A stretch of DNA of 64,000 nucleotides from Taeniopygia guttata (lineage: Eukaryota; Chordata; Aves; Passeriformes; Estrildidae), in contig NC_133050.1 in assembly GCF_048771995.1 (NCBI RefSeq), forward strand, positions 1,190,501 through 1,254,500. Reading direction: 5' to 3'. A model generated the notes under the pieces. That model saw only the letters and a program-made list of their open reading frames with translations. It made no database searches and was not told the DNA's origin. Positions 12,928-25,800 of the stretch are shown here, piece after piece; the first letter of the stretch is position 1; every line of letters begins with the position of its first letter. A program made the position numbers and the translations under genes.

Positions 12928-13127
12928 AACTGATGATGGGGGTATCCGGGGGCAGGAACAAGAAGGGTGGCAGGAGCGGGCAGGAGCAGCGTGCAGGGTG
13001 TGCTGACCCCAGGGCCAACAGTTGTGTTGTGCTGCTTGCTGGGTGCTGGCAGTTCCAGGTGGGACATGGATTGTGACGTGACAGTTGAGCTAGAGAGCCT
13101 TTGGTTCCATGCTTAGCAACGTTCCCC

Positions 13128-13340
13128 CAGACCATGGTGCTCAGAGCCCTGTTCCCAAGGATGGGGCATCCACAGCCTGGGCCAGTGCCTCAGCAGCCTC
13201 AGTGGAAAAGAGCAGCTTCCTGAGATCCAACCTCAATCAGCCTCCTGCAGCTGAAAGCCATCGCCCCTTGTGCTGTTGCCACAGGCCCTGTTGAACACTC
13301 TGAACACTCTGTCCCAGCCTTTCTTGTGGGACCCTTGCAG
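13128..13340 (-). mobile_element. CR1 LINE fragment inside copy A
   Basis: The minus strand shows CR1 3'-region blocks: 'aggggcgatggctttcagc', 'ggttggatctcaggaagc', 'gctgaggcactggcccaggc' and 'tgtggatgccccatccttgg'. The same piece occupies 17958-18170, so it was inserted before the unit was duplicated. Confidence 0.75.
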
Positions 13341-14859
13341 TCCTGCATCAGGAACTGAGCGATGGAAGCTTTAGGCCCAGGTTTGCCTCTAAATGTACAA
13401 AATTAATAACAGTGGAGGGGAAGATGGTGGGACACTGGTTCTGCTCTAACTGGTGAATATTTTCTTTTTTTTTTTTTTCTTCTTTTCTCTCATGCTGATG
13501 CAGGTTGAAATGAAGCTTGGCACAATATCCATTTTCTTCTCCATTTCTGATACACGGAACAAAGTCTGGGCAAGCTGATGTTGCAGAGGAAAATCTGCAA
13601 ATGTACTGGTTATCCTGAGCCTGGAGGATGAAGTTAAAGCCAGCCAAAAGCAATTTCTGGAAAGTCAAGCCTGGTGTACATTTTCTTGAGTTTGGCTATG
13701 CCAAGTTCACCTCTCACTTATAAAAAAGCAAACAAAAAACTCAAAGCAAAACAGACAAAAACCCAAACAAACAAACCCACACAAACCTATCAAACCAATG
13801 GATTAAAGAAACCCAAATAAAACCAAAGGGAATGAGGAGTTAGTATTAGTTGTGAGGATATCTGAGCAGGCAAATGGCTGCTTCCCACCATGAAAAGCCA
13901 CAGAAAACAGCTGCTCCAAAATATATCCAACAGGAGAACCATAAAAGTGATACATAGCAACTTTGGGGGCAGCTCCCCATTAAGGTGAAGGATGAGCACA
14001 CAGTGGTACAGATCCAGCATTCCCCACCCTCCAGGCTGCTCTTTGCTCCTGATGAAAGACCCTTGCAGGACTGTGGCCCCTCTCAGTGCATTATAAATCA
14101 TTCCCGCAGCTCTCAGTTGAGCCACTGGCATTTCCAGAGCGAGATCCAGGCACAATCCTACTGCCTGCTGAGCCTCTCTGGGAGATCCTGAGCATCTTCC
14201 TGCCTAGAGCCACAAAAGAGCTCAGGCTCTCCCTGACTGGGTTTTCAGGGGAGGTTTCCATATCCCTGTGAGATGTGTTCATCCCTCAACACATCTGATT
14301 TTATGTACAATGATGTGTTTGGGTCCCTTCCCTACTCCTGTGTGCCAGTGCGAAGTCACCCATGTGAATGGAGGGTATTGTGAGCAGGAAAATGCATTCC
14401 TGGGCTGCTTTATTGCTTCACTGTCACTCAGCTGAACAGGGTCCTTATCTTAGAGGGACTTACAAGAATGGGTAGTAATTTTGGCTCTGAGAGGAGCAGA
14501 AAGCACATTTTCTGCACCACATTCCCAACAGATGCTGTTTCCCTGGCAAAACAGTGACTGTCATTCATGTTCCTGGGAAGACTGTAAAGAGCCGTTCAGA
14601 GATGACAGGTCCACCTGGCCTTTGGCTTTGTGTACCTCATTTCACATGTCCAGTTTCAAGGGCCATGAAAAGAGGCCACCTTTTGCCCTGGCAGTGCTGA
14701 TCCCTCCTGCTGATGCCCTCCCTCAGCGTGGGAGGGATGCAGAGCTGGTCTCAGAGAAGCACAGGGCCTGAGGGTTCCTGTGTCATTTCCGTGTGTTGGT
14801 AACCATTCTTGAACCACCTAGTTCTTGTCTCTTCTTTATTGAACTCTGGTTGGTTTCTG
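13341..14859. other. non-coding stretch with A/C-rich tract
   Basis: No coding exon is recognised. It contains an A/C-rich low-complexity run (about 13720-13795) and the second copy of the 52-bp dispersed repeat (14625-14676). Confidence 0.55.
14625..14676 (+). repeat. 52-bp dispersed repeat, copy 2
   Basis: It matches 399-450 at 49 of 52 positions in the same orientation. The element family is unknown. Confidence 0.6.
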
Positions 14860-15235
14860 GAATTGGTGAAGGATGTGGAGCTGCTGGAGCCACTCCAGGG
14901 AGACCTTTGAGCTCCTTCCAATGCCTGAAGGTGCTTGAGGAGACCTGGAGAGGGACTTTGGAAAAGGCTCTAGAGGGAGAGAACAAGGGGGAATGGGTTC
15001 AGCCTGACAAAGGACAGGTTTAGAAGGAGAGTGGGAAGAAATTATATTCTGTGAGATTGGAAAGACCCTGGAACAGACTGACCAGAGAAGCTGTGGCAGC
15101 TCCATGCCTGGAGGTGTTCCAGACCAATTGGACAGGGCTTGGAGCAACCTGGCATAGTGGAAGGCAGGGGGCATGGAATGAGATGGTCATGAGTTCCTTC
15201 CTAAGCCAAACCATGCTAGGATTCTATGAGTGGGC
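14860..15235 (+). mobile_element. CR1 LINE 3' fragment
   Basis: It follows the CR1 3' order: 'cctttgagctccttccaatg', 'gagagggactttggaaaagg', 'aattatattctgtgagattgg', 'cagagaagctgtggcagctcc' and 'cagggcttggagcaacctgg'. It ends near 'aggattctatgagtggg', the position of the usual 3' terminal repeats. It is diverged and non-coding. Confidence 0.85.
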
Positions 15236-16350
15236 TGCTGAACTTGGCCAAAAGAAGAGCTACATTGCCGAGGTGAAGTGAGAAGGGGGATTAGAGCCAC
15301 CTGTGTTTGCCCTTTAAATCCCTTCCAACATCAATTCTGGGCTCTGTCTCTGGGTATGGACACAAAGGAGCCTTTGTTGTTCTTCAGTGGGGCTGCAATC
15401 TAAATCTCAGCGAGTGCAGCTCAGAGGGTGACACGTGCTGCCGCTGGGGCCACTGTGTGGACTTGTTTTCAGAAAAATGGGAGATGCAGAGGAGAGAGAG
15501 GTTCCTGGATACAGTCACTCTACCTACACCTGGAACTGAGGCATCTGCCCAGGGATTTCATATTCACCGACTGGGAAGGAAATCGAATCAGGGCTTGCTA
15601 ATTTTCATGAAGTCAAACACCTGGGATTCACTTCAGACTTGCATTTTCCTGGAAGAATTCAACACAAGCGCTGTATATTTATACACAGGCACTGGACTTT
15701 TCTGTTGTTTGATGAGACTACAATTTGTCTTCCTCTTGTGGTTCCTGCAATCCTTCCTCTCCCGAGGTTTGCAGTTGAATTACCAACCTCTACCCCAGGA
15801 ATATTCATCTGTCATATTTTGGATATTGTTGTTCTTCAAAGGAAAGCAAACAATGCGATTTTAAGCCAGGCCTCTTCCCAGGAAGATTTGATTGGAACCA
15901 AGTCCTGCCTCAAATCCAATCTCATCTCCATTGTTGTGTACGTCTATTAATTTTCCCATCATTGCTTTTCCATTTCTTATTACTATGCAGCTCAGTCTTG
16001 AACACCATCATTCAGAACTACACAGAAGTCACATACTGCTGCTTCCCTATTCCTATCTGCTTGTTACCTAATCCCAGCCAGCTCTCTATTGAACATCTGC
16101 TTTTACCTGGGCTGACAGGTGTGTGTTTTAGCAGAAAATACTGCAAATCAGGGATGCAGAATTTCTCCTTGCTCTGTGAATCTGATCAGGGTCCTTCCAA
16201 TGTGTCACTGAACATGTGAATTCTCCCTTTCTCCCAACAACCCCCAGTGCTGGTTTTGGCTAAGATAAATCAGACAGCGCTGTTTGGAGTCACTCCCCAC
16301 CTGCTTTTCCATCTCATGCAGTGGCTGGGGTCGGATGGCTGGTTGGGTTG
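15236..16350. other. non-coding stretch
   Basis: A plus-strand frame (15307-15864, 185 codons) is open, but its composition and lack of any family resemblance make it look accidental. No other feature is seen before copy B begins at 16351. Confidence 0.5.
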
Positions 16351-16894
16351 TGCAGACATTGCACTGCACCTTCCCCTGCTGGTGCCCAGCCTGGATCAGG
16401 GCAGGTTGGATGCCACATGGGATCCATCCTTTGCCATGCCATGCGATCCTCCATGCAGTAGGGATAACAAGGCCAGCACTGGGGAACCCCAGGTGCTGCA
16501 GCAGTGATATTTTTGGGAGAAACACGGAGCTGTGCATGGCCAGCTTGAAGTCTGCAGTGGTGTGAGCACCAGGCCTGCCATGCTGAGCCCAGGGCCACAA
16601 GCAGTGCTCACCCTGGCTGGGACATTGAGTCCCAACATGGGATCCCACGGGACCGGGCACGCTGGGATTTGCCCCTGCAGCTACCAAGTGTGTCCAGAGA
16701 GACTGCAAGGAGACAGTGACCTCTGTCAGTGGGACCCCTCTGTGCAGGTACCCCCACTCCTGGGGTGGCTGTGCCAGCTCCCCCATGAACTTCCCGCCCT
16801 GGGAACCTGGAGCAAGCGGAAAACACAACTTTGCCAATGCTGCCTGTGTCTGAAGCAAATGGAAAGAGAACTGGGGTGTGAAAAATCAGGGTTG

Positions 16895-17127
16895 TTTATT
16901 TACAGAAGAACAGCAATGAAAACACAGAACACATTGACTTTTGAAGGAATATTTCTAATAACAACAATTTATTGAACGTATATACCTAAGAACATATCTA
17001 ACAACAATATTTGAAACGTATTTACAGAAGACAAAACAAAGCCCTAAAACCTATATCCTAAAGGGAACAACAAACTCTAAAACTATGTACAAAAGGGTGC
17101 CGTCTCTGTCCCGGATCTCCATCAGTC
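16895..17127 (-). other. putative last exon / 3'UTR of the acidic gene, copy B
   Basis: It is equivalent to 12065-12297. The acceptor before 17127 and both AATAAA signals (16973-16968 and 16900-16895, minus strand) are preserved. Confidence 0.4.
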
Positions 17128-17376
17128 CTGGAAGAAAAGCAGGTGCCATGGTCACTCCAGTCAGGCACAGAGGGCTCTTCCGTGTGTCCCCAGGCTGGCA
17201 CAGTGGGACCCTGCTGCCAGGGCTGAGGCTGGCTGGGTCTGGGGGCTGGGCCCCAGGCACTGGGATGGGGCTTGTGTGGCCGGAGCAGGGACCACCCAGC
17301 CCAGCCCCAGCCTGGCTGCAGGGAACCCACTCGTCCTGTGGGGACCACGTACCTGTCCTGCTGCTGGCACCGATCT

Positions 17377-17757
17377 TCATCCCAGGACCATGGCCTCCTC
17401 TTCATCTTTTCCATCAATTTCCATGTCCTCGGTGCACTCTTCCATTTCCACGTCCATCTCCTCTTCCACATCCACCTCCATCTCTTCCTCTCCAGTATGT
17501 TCTCCATCCACTTCCATCTTCTCCTCTGTATCAATCTGTGTGTCCACCTCCATCTCCTCCTCTCTGTCTGCGACAGCCTGCAGAGGTAGCAAAACCTCAG
17601 AGTGGGGTCCCTGTCCCACCCCATCCCTCCAGAACTCCAGCCCACCCGGGCAGCTGGGGGGGTCCCCCTGCATGGAATGGCACCGTACCTTTCTCAGGAC
17701 AAATGTGAACATCCTGCAGGGATGGATGACGCAATCCAGGCCTTCGGCAGCTATCAA
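17377..17757 (-). CDS. putative acidic Glu/Met/Val/Asp-rich protein, copy B
   Basis: This is the paralogue of the frame at 12547-12927, also 126 codons with the same start and stop. Replacement differences seen are I/F in the 'MITFVLRK' stretch, TPI/TQI in the repeat and DEK/DGK near the end; at least two silent changes are also present. The in-frame 111-nt intron-like segment and its splice sites are kept. The intact frame in both copies allows a coding role, but the mix of silent and replacement changes gives no clear sign of selection, and the family is unknown to me. Confidence 0.4.
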   Translation of the reverse strand: MIAAEGLDCVIHPCRMFTFVLRKVRCHSMQGDPPSCPGGLEFWRDGVGQGPHSEVLLPLQAVADREEEMEVDTQIDTEEKMEVDGEHTGEEEMEVDVEEEMDVEMEECTEDMEIDGKDEEEAMVLG

Positions 17758-17957
17758 AACTGATGATGGGGGTATCCGGGGGCAGGAACAAAAAGGGTGG
17801 CAGGAGCGGGCAGGAGCAGCGTGCAGGGTGTGCTGACCCCAGGGCCAACAGTTGTGTTGTGCTGCTCTCTGGCTGCTGGCAGTTCCAGGTGGGACATGGA
17901 TTGTGACGTGACAGTTGAGCTAGAGAGCCTTTGGTTCCATGCTTAGCAACGTTCCCC

Positions 17958-18170
17958 CAGACCATGGTGCTCAGAGCCCTGTTCCCAAGGATGGGGCATC
18001 CACAGCCTGGGCCAGTGCCTCAGCAGCCTCAGTGGGAAAGAGCAGCTTCCTGAGATCCAACCTCAATCAGCCTCCTGCAGCTGAAAGCCATCGCCCCTTG
18101 TGCTGTTGCCACAGGCCTTGTTGAACACTCTGAACACTCTGTCCCAGCCTTTCTTGTGGGACCCTTGCAG
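17958..18170 (-). mobile_element. CR1 LINE fragment inside copy B
   Basis: It is the same CR1 piece as 13128-13340, carried along by the duplication. The minus strand shows the CR1 'gaggcactggcccaggctg' block. Confidence 0.75.
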
Positions 18171-19411
18171 TTCATTGAGGACTCTAGCACGGTGGTATGG
18201 CATGGCAGCTAAACAAGGCAAAAGAAAGGCTAGAATTGGCACCATTCCCACCACTTTACATTTTGCCCTGTGTAAAGGAGATAGGAACTACAAGTTTCCT
18301 GTTCATGCACAATTTGCTGTCTGAGAGCACTCAGTTCTCCAGTCACAGGGGCTTGCAGGTCTGTGTCTGAGATGACTTTAAAAAAACAACATTTATGTGC
18401 AACACCTGTGTATCAAAACTTCACCATACAAATCACAAGGTTATTTCTGCTGTTAAGTGGATGAAAAAAACAAAAAGCAAAAAGCAAAAGCAAAACTGTA
18501 ACCAAATAAAACAGGCAAACAAAACAAGCACCAAGAAAAAAACCAAACCAACACAAACACCCTCACAAATGCAGAAAAAGATAAAAATAGGTGAAGGAGG
18601 CAGAGATACAAGAGCAACCAATGGGCAGAGGAACTACCGGGAGGACAGCTTGTAAGAAAGGAGATAATAAGTGGCTACGGCATCAAACTAGCCGGGGACC
18701 TGAGATACTGTTCTCACCCTTCTGAAAACAATCTGACATAAAAATGAACAGCAACATAAATTATGATGATTGTGATAATGGGAGTCTGCATGCTTACTTC
18801 AATATATGCATTGTGTGTGAGTTGTGTTTTCCTTGATAAGTCACATCATCTTGCAAGGGTTTGTTGCAAGGGTTTGCAAAGAAAAATACTGCAGTGGAAA
18901 AGGAGGCTGGCTTGGAAAACATTGAAAGCAAGAGCTAAAATGGAAGTACCAGTTTTTAATATGTTTTTTGGTTCGTTTGCTGTTTGTTCATGGGGTTTTT
19001 GTCTGTCTTGGAAAGCAGCCCCTCGAATGTTAATGCACACAACATGTTGTTTGTAAAGGGCTGTCTTTGCAAAAAACCTTGCAGTTTTATGATGCAAGAC
19101 AGAAACAGCTTCCCTTGGGCTCCAGCTGGAAGGCTTGGAAATGTGTTCCAGAAACTCCTGATAGGACAGAGTCTGATTAACACAATTTGATGTGATGAAA
19201 TGCAAGATGTAAGGTATCCAGTCAAATAATCAGAATATTTAAATGCCAAGCAGCGGGAAAGGGCCATGCATTGGAATGACAGGAAACAGAGGCATAATGG
19301 ACAAATTTCTCAGGCAAACCAGACCAGAAGCACTGGGAGCACAAAGGGAGACACCCAGGATGGTATAAATAAATTCACTTTCATAGGTGGAGTTATTGAT
19401 GGTTAATTATA
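18171..19411. other. non-coding stretch with A/C-rich tract
   Basis: No coding exon is recognised. An A-rich low-complexity run at about 18460-18560 resembles in composition the one at 13720-13795. Each lies a few hundred bases beyond the end of a unit copy, but the two are not clearly homologous by eye. Confidence 0.5.
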
Positions 19412-19815
19412 TGTTGTTATGGATTGTTAATTAATATAATGAGTTGATATATAATTAATATGGTAAGTTATTGACTTGAATGTACAGTTGTTTAAGTGTA
19501 TGTCTATGGCTACTAAACAGAGACAGGGGGGTTGCAAGAGTAAGAATCTTCTAGAAAAGTCACATCCTAGGGTGATGACAGCAACTGGAACTAGGACTGG
19601 GAAACGAGCCACCCGGTAAAATTGCTGTGTTCCAAAATGATTGGTCAGGACTGCATCCTCTTACAGAGCTGTCAGCGACCCAGAAAAGGACCAGTGGGCC
19701 AGAGGATCCAAAGCGCAACAATCAAGCACCCCCAGGAGACTTTAAAAAATCCCTGAGTGCAGAGAACCCGGGCTCTTTCAAGGGTACCTCGTGTCCACAG
19801 GAACACCTTGTTACA
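19412..19815 (+). mobile_element. possible diverged LTR remnant
   Basis: The AT-rich opening (TGTTGTTATGG...) is followed by a tract with 'gattggtcaggactgcatcc' and 'gagctgtcagcgacccag' and ends near CTTGTTACA. This layout resembles an avian ERVL-type LTR. No target-site duplication is visible and the edges are uncertain, so this is only a candidate fossil. Confidence 0.3.
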
Positions 19816-22800
19816 CAGCACTGTTAGAGCTCCTCTGGCTTGTCGTGCAGGCCTTAGGCTTACCCTGAGGCCTTGTCCTCTGCTAATCTAAGCTTTTAAA
19901 AACAGGCATATGTTTTTTTTAAAAGCCATCAACCTCCTTTTAATTTCAGTTTGCCTTTTTACCACAAGGAGGCCCAGCAGATCCTTGCTGAGGACCCATT
20001 TCATGCAAGAACTGGCACCCCAGACATTAAATCAATTCAAAATAAAAGGGTGGGGGGAGGCGGCAGTGAGATGGCTTCACAGGTTCAACTCTGCACTCTG
20101 CTTCTGTCACTGACATTAGCTAAGTTCCTGTGCTTGTTTTCCTGGACAATTTGTAGTCAACAGAGCTTCAGTGCCTTTGGTCAAATCAGTCTTAAGAGCA
20201 GCTCGGGGCTGAGTCGGTCATTTAGACCTGAGCACGGACTGGGGTCCAGCAAACAAAAGAACATCAGCTGCAGGCCACCCATAGAGCTTTTCCTATTAAT
20301 GAGCACAAAACCTTGATTTTTGCAAACAGAGGGATGCTGGGAGGATTTTTGCACCTGAGAATGGATTTAGGAGCTGTTAGAGACATGGCCCTCTCCTATG
20401 ACAGATCCCAGGTGAGCAGGAATGACCCCAGCTTATTGTGAGCTTCAAAGGAAAACAGGAACAAATGTTTTCCCACTTTTTTGGGTCTTTTCTAGGATAT
20501 TTCTTTTTGTATTCCATCACCTTATTTAGCTTTTGAGTGCTGCTGGGCATTGAGAAGAGTCTATAATTGTGCTGGGTGTTCTTTTTCCCTTAGCAGTTAG
20601 TATGAAGTTAGAACAGGGCCCTGGGCACAGGCAGTTCAGATTTGCCAATCTCCCATGCTCTCCCCTGCATTTGTCAATGTCTGAGTTTCACCAACTATTA
20701 TGTTGCCAACTTGCCTAGTTCTGTTCCCATGAAGTTTATCACAGCCTTCTCTTAGGAAGATAAATAATGTTGTTATCTGAAAATCCTGCTGACATCATTT
20801 TTCTGTTCTACACTTCGTTTCTGCCTTTCTGGATAATGAATGAGTGTATTAAATGCTAACTACAGTCCAGATCCTTGGGACATACTAATATTAGCCTCCT
20901 ACTGAATTGAAAACTGACAGCCTAATGAATTAAAACTCTTTGCATGGGAACAACAGTATTGACACAGGGAAAATCAGGATGACTTGTGATTTACTTGTAA
21001 GCTGAAGAAAAAATCAAACCAAAACACATCCCAAAACTTTGCAAGTGCAAGTACCTGCGATTTTCACTGAATATAATTATGGGTCTTGAAAAAAAATAAC
21101 AGGCTACGTGAGGAAAAACCAAATCTAATTTTAAAAGAGGGGGGAAACTACCTCTGTATTCCTGTTCCCTTTGCTGTGTATGGCATCACTGAACTATAAA
21201 ACAGTACCTTAAGCATTTTCCCCCAGTGAAACTGCTAAAAGTGCCTTGGCTAGAATATCCTTGGAAAATCAAAGCTTGTTTAGGTATTTGATCCAGAGAG
21301 GACAAGGTAAGCATTTATAGCTAATCAAGCCTGAAGTCAAAGATGAACAAGATGAACCAAACTGATGACTATTGTAGCTTTAATCATGCTGGCAGGACAT
21401 GCTGCCTTCTCAAAGTAATTTAGATTTTTCTGGATATCAGAAAAAGTCCCGCATTTCTCTGATACTTTGGTATAGTATCTGTAGTGGATATTTCTGAAAG
21501 CAAAAAATACATTTGGAATAAACATCACCAAACCACATAAAAAAGGGCAGTTTCTTAGTGTTCTGCCACTGTTATAAAAACTAATATATTAAAACTTAGA
21601 TGTGTTATAAATTTCAGCAGAAAGTCTAGAGTTATTCCTGGAACTACGATACTTCAACATCTAAAAAGTGTGTAATTTTTACAGCTTTAAAAACTCTAAT
21701 TAGTGTCTTCCAAGTACAAATCATCTTGTTTGAACTTTGTCCCAAAGGAGAGGTAGAAGAATACAAAAAATGTTAATGAATATTCATATGCTATTGAAGT
21801 GAACCTCCTTCATGCATGAACACTATGAGGGACCAAATTTTCTTAGCACAAAAAGTGTGCTACTTCACAGAAAGTGTGCAGGTGTAATAATGCATTTAAT
21901 TGAAAATTTATTTAACTAAACCTGTGTTACTAAACTAATAGGCCTTTCCATGGGAAACCATGAAGTTCTTTGGGAAATCTGCCATGCTTTACTAAAGTTT
22001 TCAGTAAGTTCTATCAAAGCAGATTCCTTTACTCGGGTTAGAAGAACTTACAAAATGCCTGACATTTAAAATTACTGTCCTGTGCCTCACTATCTGCAAT
22101 GAATTTGTCTCAGAGACATTGTATTTAACCTTTTTATTTGCTACAAATCTGCAGTTGCAGATTCACATCAAAGACAACTTTTTTGCTCCATAAATTAATC
22201 CAATTTTTCAATGTTGAATATTCCATTCCCCACAGTAACTTGATTGGTAGATAGCTTACCTGGAAAAGTGACCCTGAAAGGATTTTAGGAGACAAAACAG
22301 AAATCAGGGCACCTGAGTGCAGTATATGATCTGTTATAGTCTGTGGTATATTGCAGCACCTCCTGTTTTTCCACTGACATTCTTGTGAAGGAAGTGATGA
22401 CTCCTTTGAAGGACTCACTGTGCATGTAAAAGAATTTAGGTTTCTTCAAGGTGGGCAGGAGGAGTTGAATTTTTAGTACTTATGTATATATTAGAATGAA
22501 AAGAAATATTTTAAATTAAGAAATGCAATTTTAGAGTTGAAATGCACACTTTCTAGTGTCTCTGTAGATGGGGAAGTCTGAGATCCTTGTTTTTTAGGTA
22601 CAGAACCCTATAGATCACTGTCAGTGCTGAGATAAATCAGATCAGAAGACTTCTACATGAAGAGAATGGGAAAAATAGAAAAGATGATGGGATTTTATAC
22701 ATTGTCCCATGTTGGTGTTTAATGCATAAAAAATAGCAAACGAATTCAGAAGAGTGTTCATGTTTAAAACAGACTCAGAATTATTGTACTGGAATGCCTA

Positions 22801-25800
22801 CTTAAGATTTGTGAGTTGTACATAGTATAATTTGCAATCAAGTAACCTTGAAAAGACCAAATGCACTTTTGTTAGTACTATTAACTGTATTAAACATATT
22901 CACATGCCTGCTCATAAATAGTATTCATTATTTTCAAGATGTAAGATTTCTGTGTTCTGCTAAATTTCCTAGGTGTATTTAAAGCAGAAACAAAGGTTGG
23001 GATTTTTGTTTGTTACTTGTCTTATCTTGTGAATTCTCCTCACTCCTGCATTCATTGAGTTGTTGGGTGAATAGCTCATTAATGTGATTTCTATCTGTGT
23101 ACAAAGGCACAAGGCAGAAGCACTGTCATGTAACAGCTTGAAAAGACACCTACAAATAACCTCCTTTAATAAGCATAAATTTACATTAGAAAGATAGATA
23201 AACTCTGAAGTGAAAATCCGTTATTTTTATCTGGTGCAACTATTTCATAATCTCAATGTTATCAGACTCATCCTGCATAAATTAGTGAGGTCTTGGGATT
23301 TTACAGGATCTGGGAAAGTCTTGCATCTCGAATGGATTTATCCCATAGGAACAGGGATCTAAAGAGCTGCATTTCTCTGTGGGGACTGAGTTGTACCTGG
23401 TACACATTGGAAAACTCCCAGCAGCATCCCTGGCAGATGAAGCTGTGCAAAGAAAGGCAGGCTTGACTCTTATTTTACCCATTTTCTAAACACAAGAACT
23501 TGTCTCAATAACCTGAATGAACTGAACCTCCATCAATTTTAAACATTCCTTCCTCGACACCAGTAACTGCCTGCCTTAATTTTTGACATTTTCTGAATTT
23601 ATGCCTTCCTTTGGCCTAATGCCTTGGAAGGAAGGAAAATCCTGCCAGGATAACCAAAATAGTCAGTTTTATATTGCTGTCAGTCCATCATTACCCCTGT
23701 AGAAAGCAGTAGTAAGGCTGAAAGGATGTTCTCATAAAACCTTCCATAGGTGTATGAAGATACAAAAGTCTAATACAGTAAATTGAATGTGATTACTGGT
23801 GGAGAAAGTGATCCAGAAATAACTGGAAAAGGACTCTTTCTGTACTCTGTAAGTCTCAAATACCCGTGTGAGGTAATGCAGTGTAACGCCTCATCCATCC
23901 TGGGATTCTCTGAGTCTTTTGCTGGCGCTAAGGGACACCAGCTGAAGTGCTGTTCCTCTGTTGTTGGTTTTTAGGTACCTTTTAATATATTGGATGCTTT
24001 ACATACTTCTTTGACTGAAGTTCCTTTGCTGGAGATACTTTTCAAGGCTCTGCAGCTATGAGGGTGGAACCAGCAAGCAAATTAAGCAGAAAAAAGCCCA
24101 GCAATGAAAGCCATTGAGCTGGTCAGTCAGGAAATATATGTGCTATGATCTCAGTGATGGGTGAGACAGACAAGGGGAGCAGCAGCCTGCCAGGCAGGAA
24201 GGAAGCTGACCATCTTTCCCAGTGATTTTTGCAGGATACTGTTCTGCTCTGCAGCGTAAACACAGACAGCATCAGTCAAAAAAAGAGACCCATCACTGTT
24301 ACTCTGCTCTAAAGTTACTATTCCCAGACCACCTTCTTTGTCAACTCTAGTGACTTGCCCTTTTCATCTCCTCCTCAGCATGGTGTAGGCAACTCCCCAT
24401 TCTCTTCCCAACCAGAGCTGCATCCCTACAGGAAAAGGCGTTTCATTAAATGTATTACTAGTGCTTGTCAGGCATTCTTCAGCCTTTCAATCAAATATTA
24501 TTTTATTTGAGAGGTTCAAGAGTGTGATAATGGAGAATGTTTTTCATCATTCTGCTGGGTGAGCCCTGATTATTTCAGCTTAATGAAACTGCTCTTACAA
24601 GTAAATTGTACCTAATGCATTCAGCTGCTGAAACTTCACAGAGCTGGTCCTACACTGTTAACTCACAAGTACAGACATACCTGCAGGGGTTAAGATTGGA
24701 GCTGGTTTGAGTCATCCTCACCCAGCACACTTTAAAATAACCCTCCACACCTCATTGCTTTACCATTTTGCTGAAGTTTCACCTTCTAAGTTGCATTTAT
24801 TTAGAGTTGGTTTTGTTGTTTGGGTTTGGGCGCTCTTGGGGGGTGTGTTCTTTCGCTCCAAAGATAAGTTTAAAATATTTTAAATTACTCAGACATTTAA
24901 AAATATGAAATGCCTGAAAATTAAGCCAGGTGTTTCTTGTCCAGATGGTCCTTTATCAGCGTGCCATTCAAATACTTCCTTTTCTTGAACAAGGATTTAA
25001 AAGTATTTCACTGTCAACAGATCACCTAATCATATATTGACACACATTTTTCTAGCTTTATGAAAAACATATTTCCCTCAGAAATTGATAGATTTAAAAG
25101 ATTTGATCAGAGTACATGTCTGTCTGGTTCCTTGGCAGTGTTTTCAGATCTTCTGACCAACCAAGTGAGTTTGTAAAATCTTTCAGTAATTCTCTCCCTT
25201 TTAGTTTCATATTCCAATAGAAACATGATCAGCACCTGGTGTTTTGTTATTTATTGCATGTATTTTGATTGCCTCTAAAATCTCCTGAAATTCTTCCACA
25301 AAAGGCTCAGCTTCTTAGGGAACAACCATTTATTGTTTGCCTATCTCCCTCCTTAAGCAGCTTATTAAAGCACTCCCTCTTATCGCTCTGTAATCACATT
25401 CTTTGTGACCAAGGCATTTCCATTTGTGTTCTTTATCAGACTTACTCAGGTGTACATTGATATGTCTGTAAAATTACCTCCAATTCCTGGCAGGTGTATC
25501 CTGCTCCCATTCTCCGGCACACCGGGAAACCCTGAGAGGAGGTGTTTGCACTGTCTGTCCTGGCAGGAGGGCTGTGCTGACTCCTATGGATCTCACAGCA
25601 GCGCAGAAAGGAAAAGTGGAGCAGTGCAGCAACGCTGCTAAGTCAGCCCCTGATGTTTTAGTGAGTCCTTCCTAGCCCTGAGGTGGAGACTCCTCAGAGC
25701 ACACCCTGACTGCACTGGCTGCCCCCCAGCTCAGCCTCCTCTGGCCAAAAGAAATGCTAACACAGTGCTGCAGTGCATGACTTACAATTCAAGGGAGCAC

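Larger units (their letters stand above)
11802..13340 (-). repeat. duplicated composite unit, copy A, right block
   Basis: It matches 16632-18170 at a constant offset of 4830 over about 1.54 kb, with no indel and roughly 2% substitutions. It contains, on the minus strand, a CR1 piece at its 5' end, an acidic reading frame with splice-like sites, and two AATAAA signals. Homology to copy B stops abruptly after 13340. Confidence 0.92.
16351..18170 (-). repeat. duplicated composite unit, copy B (continuous)
   Basis: Positions 16351-16631 match 9228-9508, and 16632-18170 match 11802-13340, at two constant offsets (7123 and 4830). The join near 16630 is seamless, with only 1-2 bp of shared sequence. 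Copy B therefore shows the unit without the 2,293 bp found in copy A. Divergence of about 2% with no indels points to a fairly recent duplication, probably within the last several million years at usual avian neutral rates (inference). Confidence 0.92.

Noticed and set aside
15307-15864. 185-codon plus-strand frame
   Set aside because: No domain, no splice context and no second copy; its composition looks like non-coding DNA.
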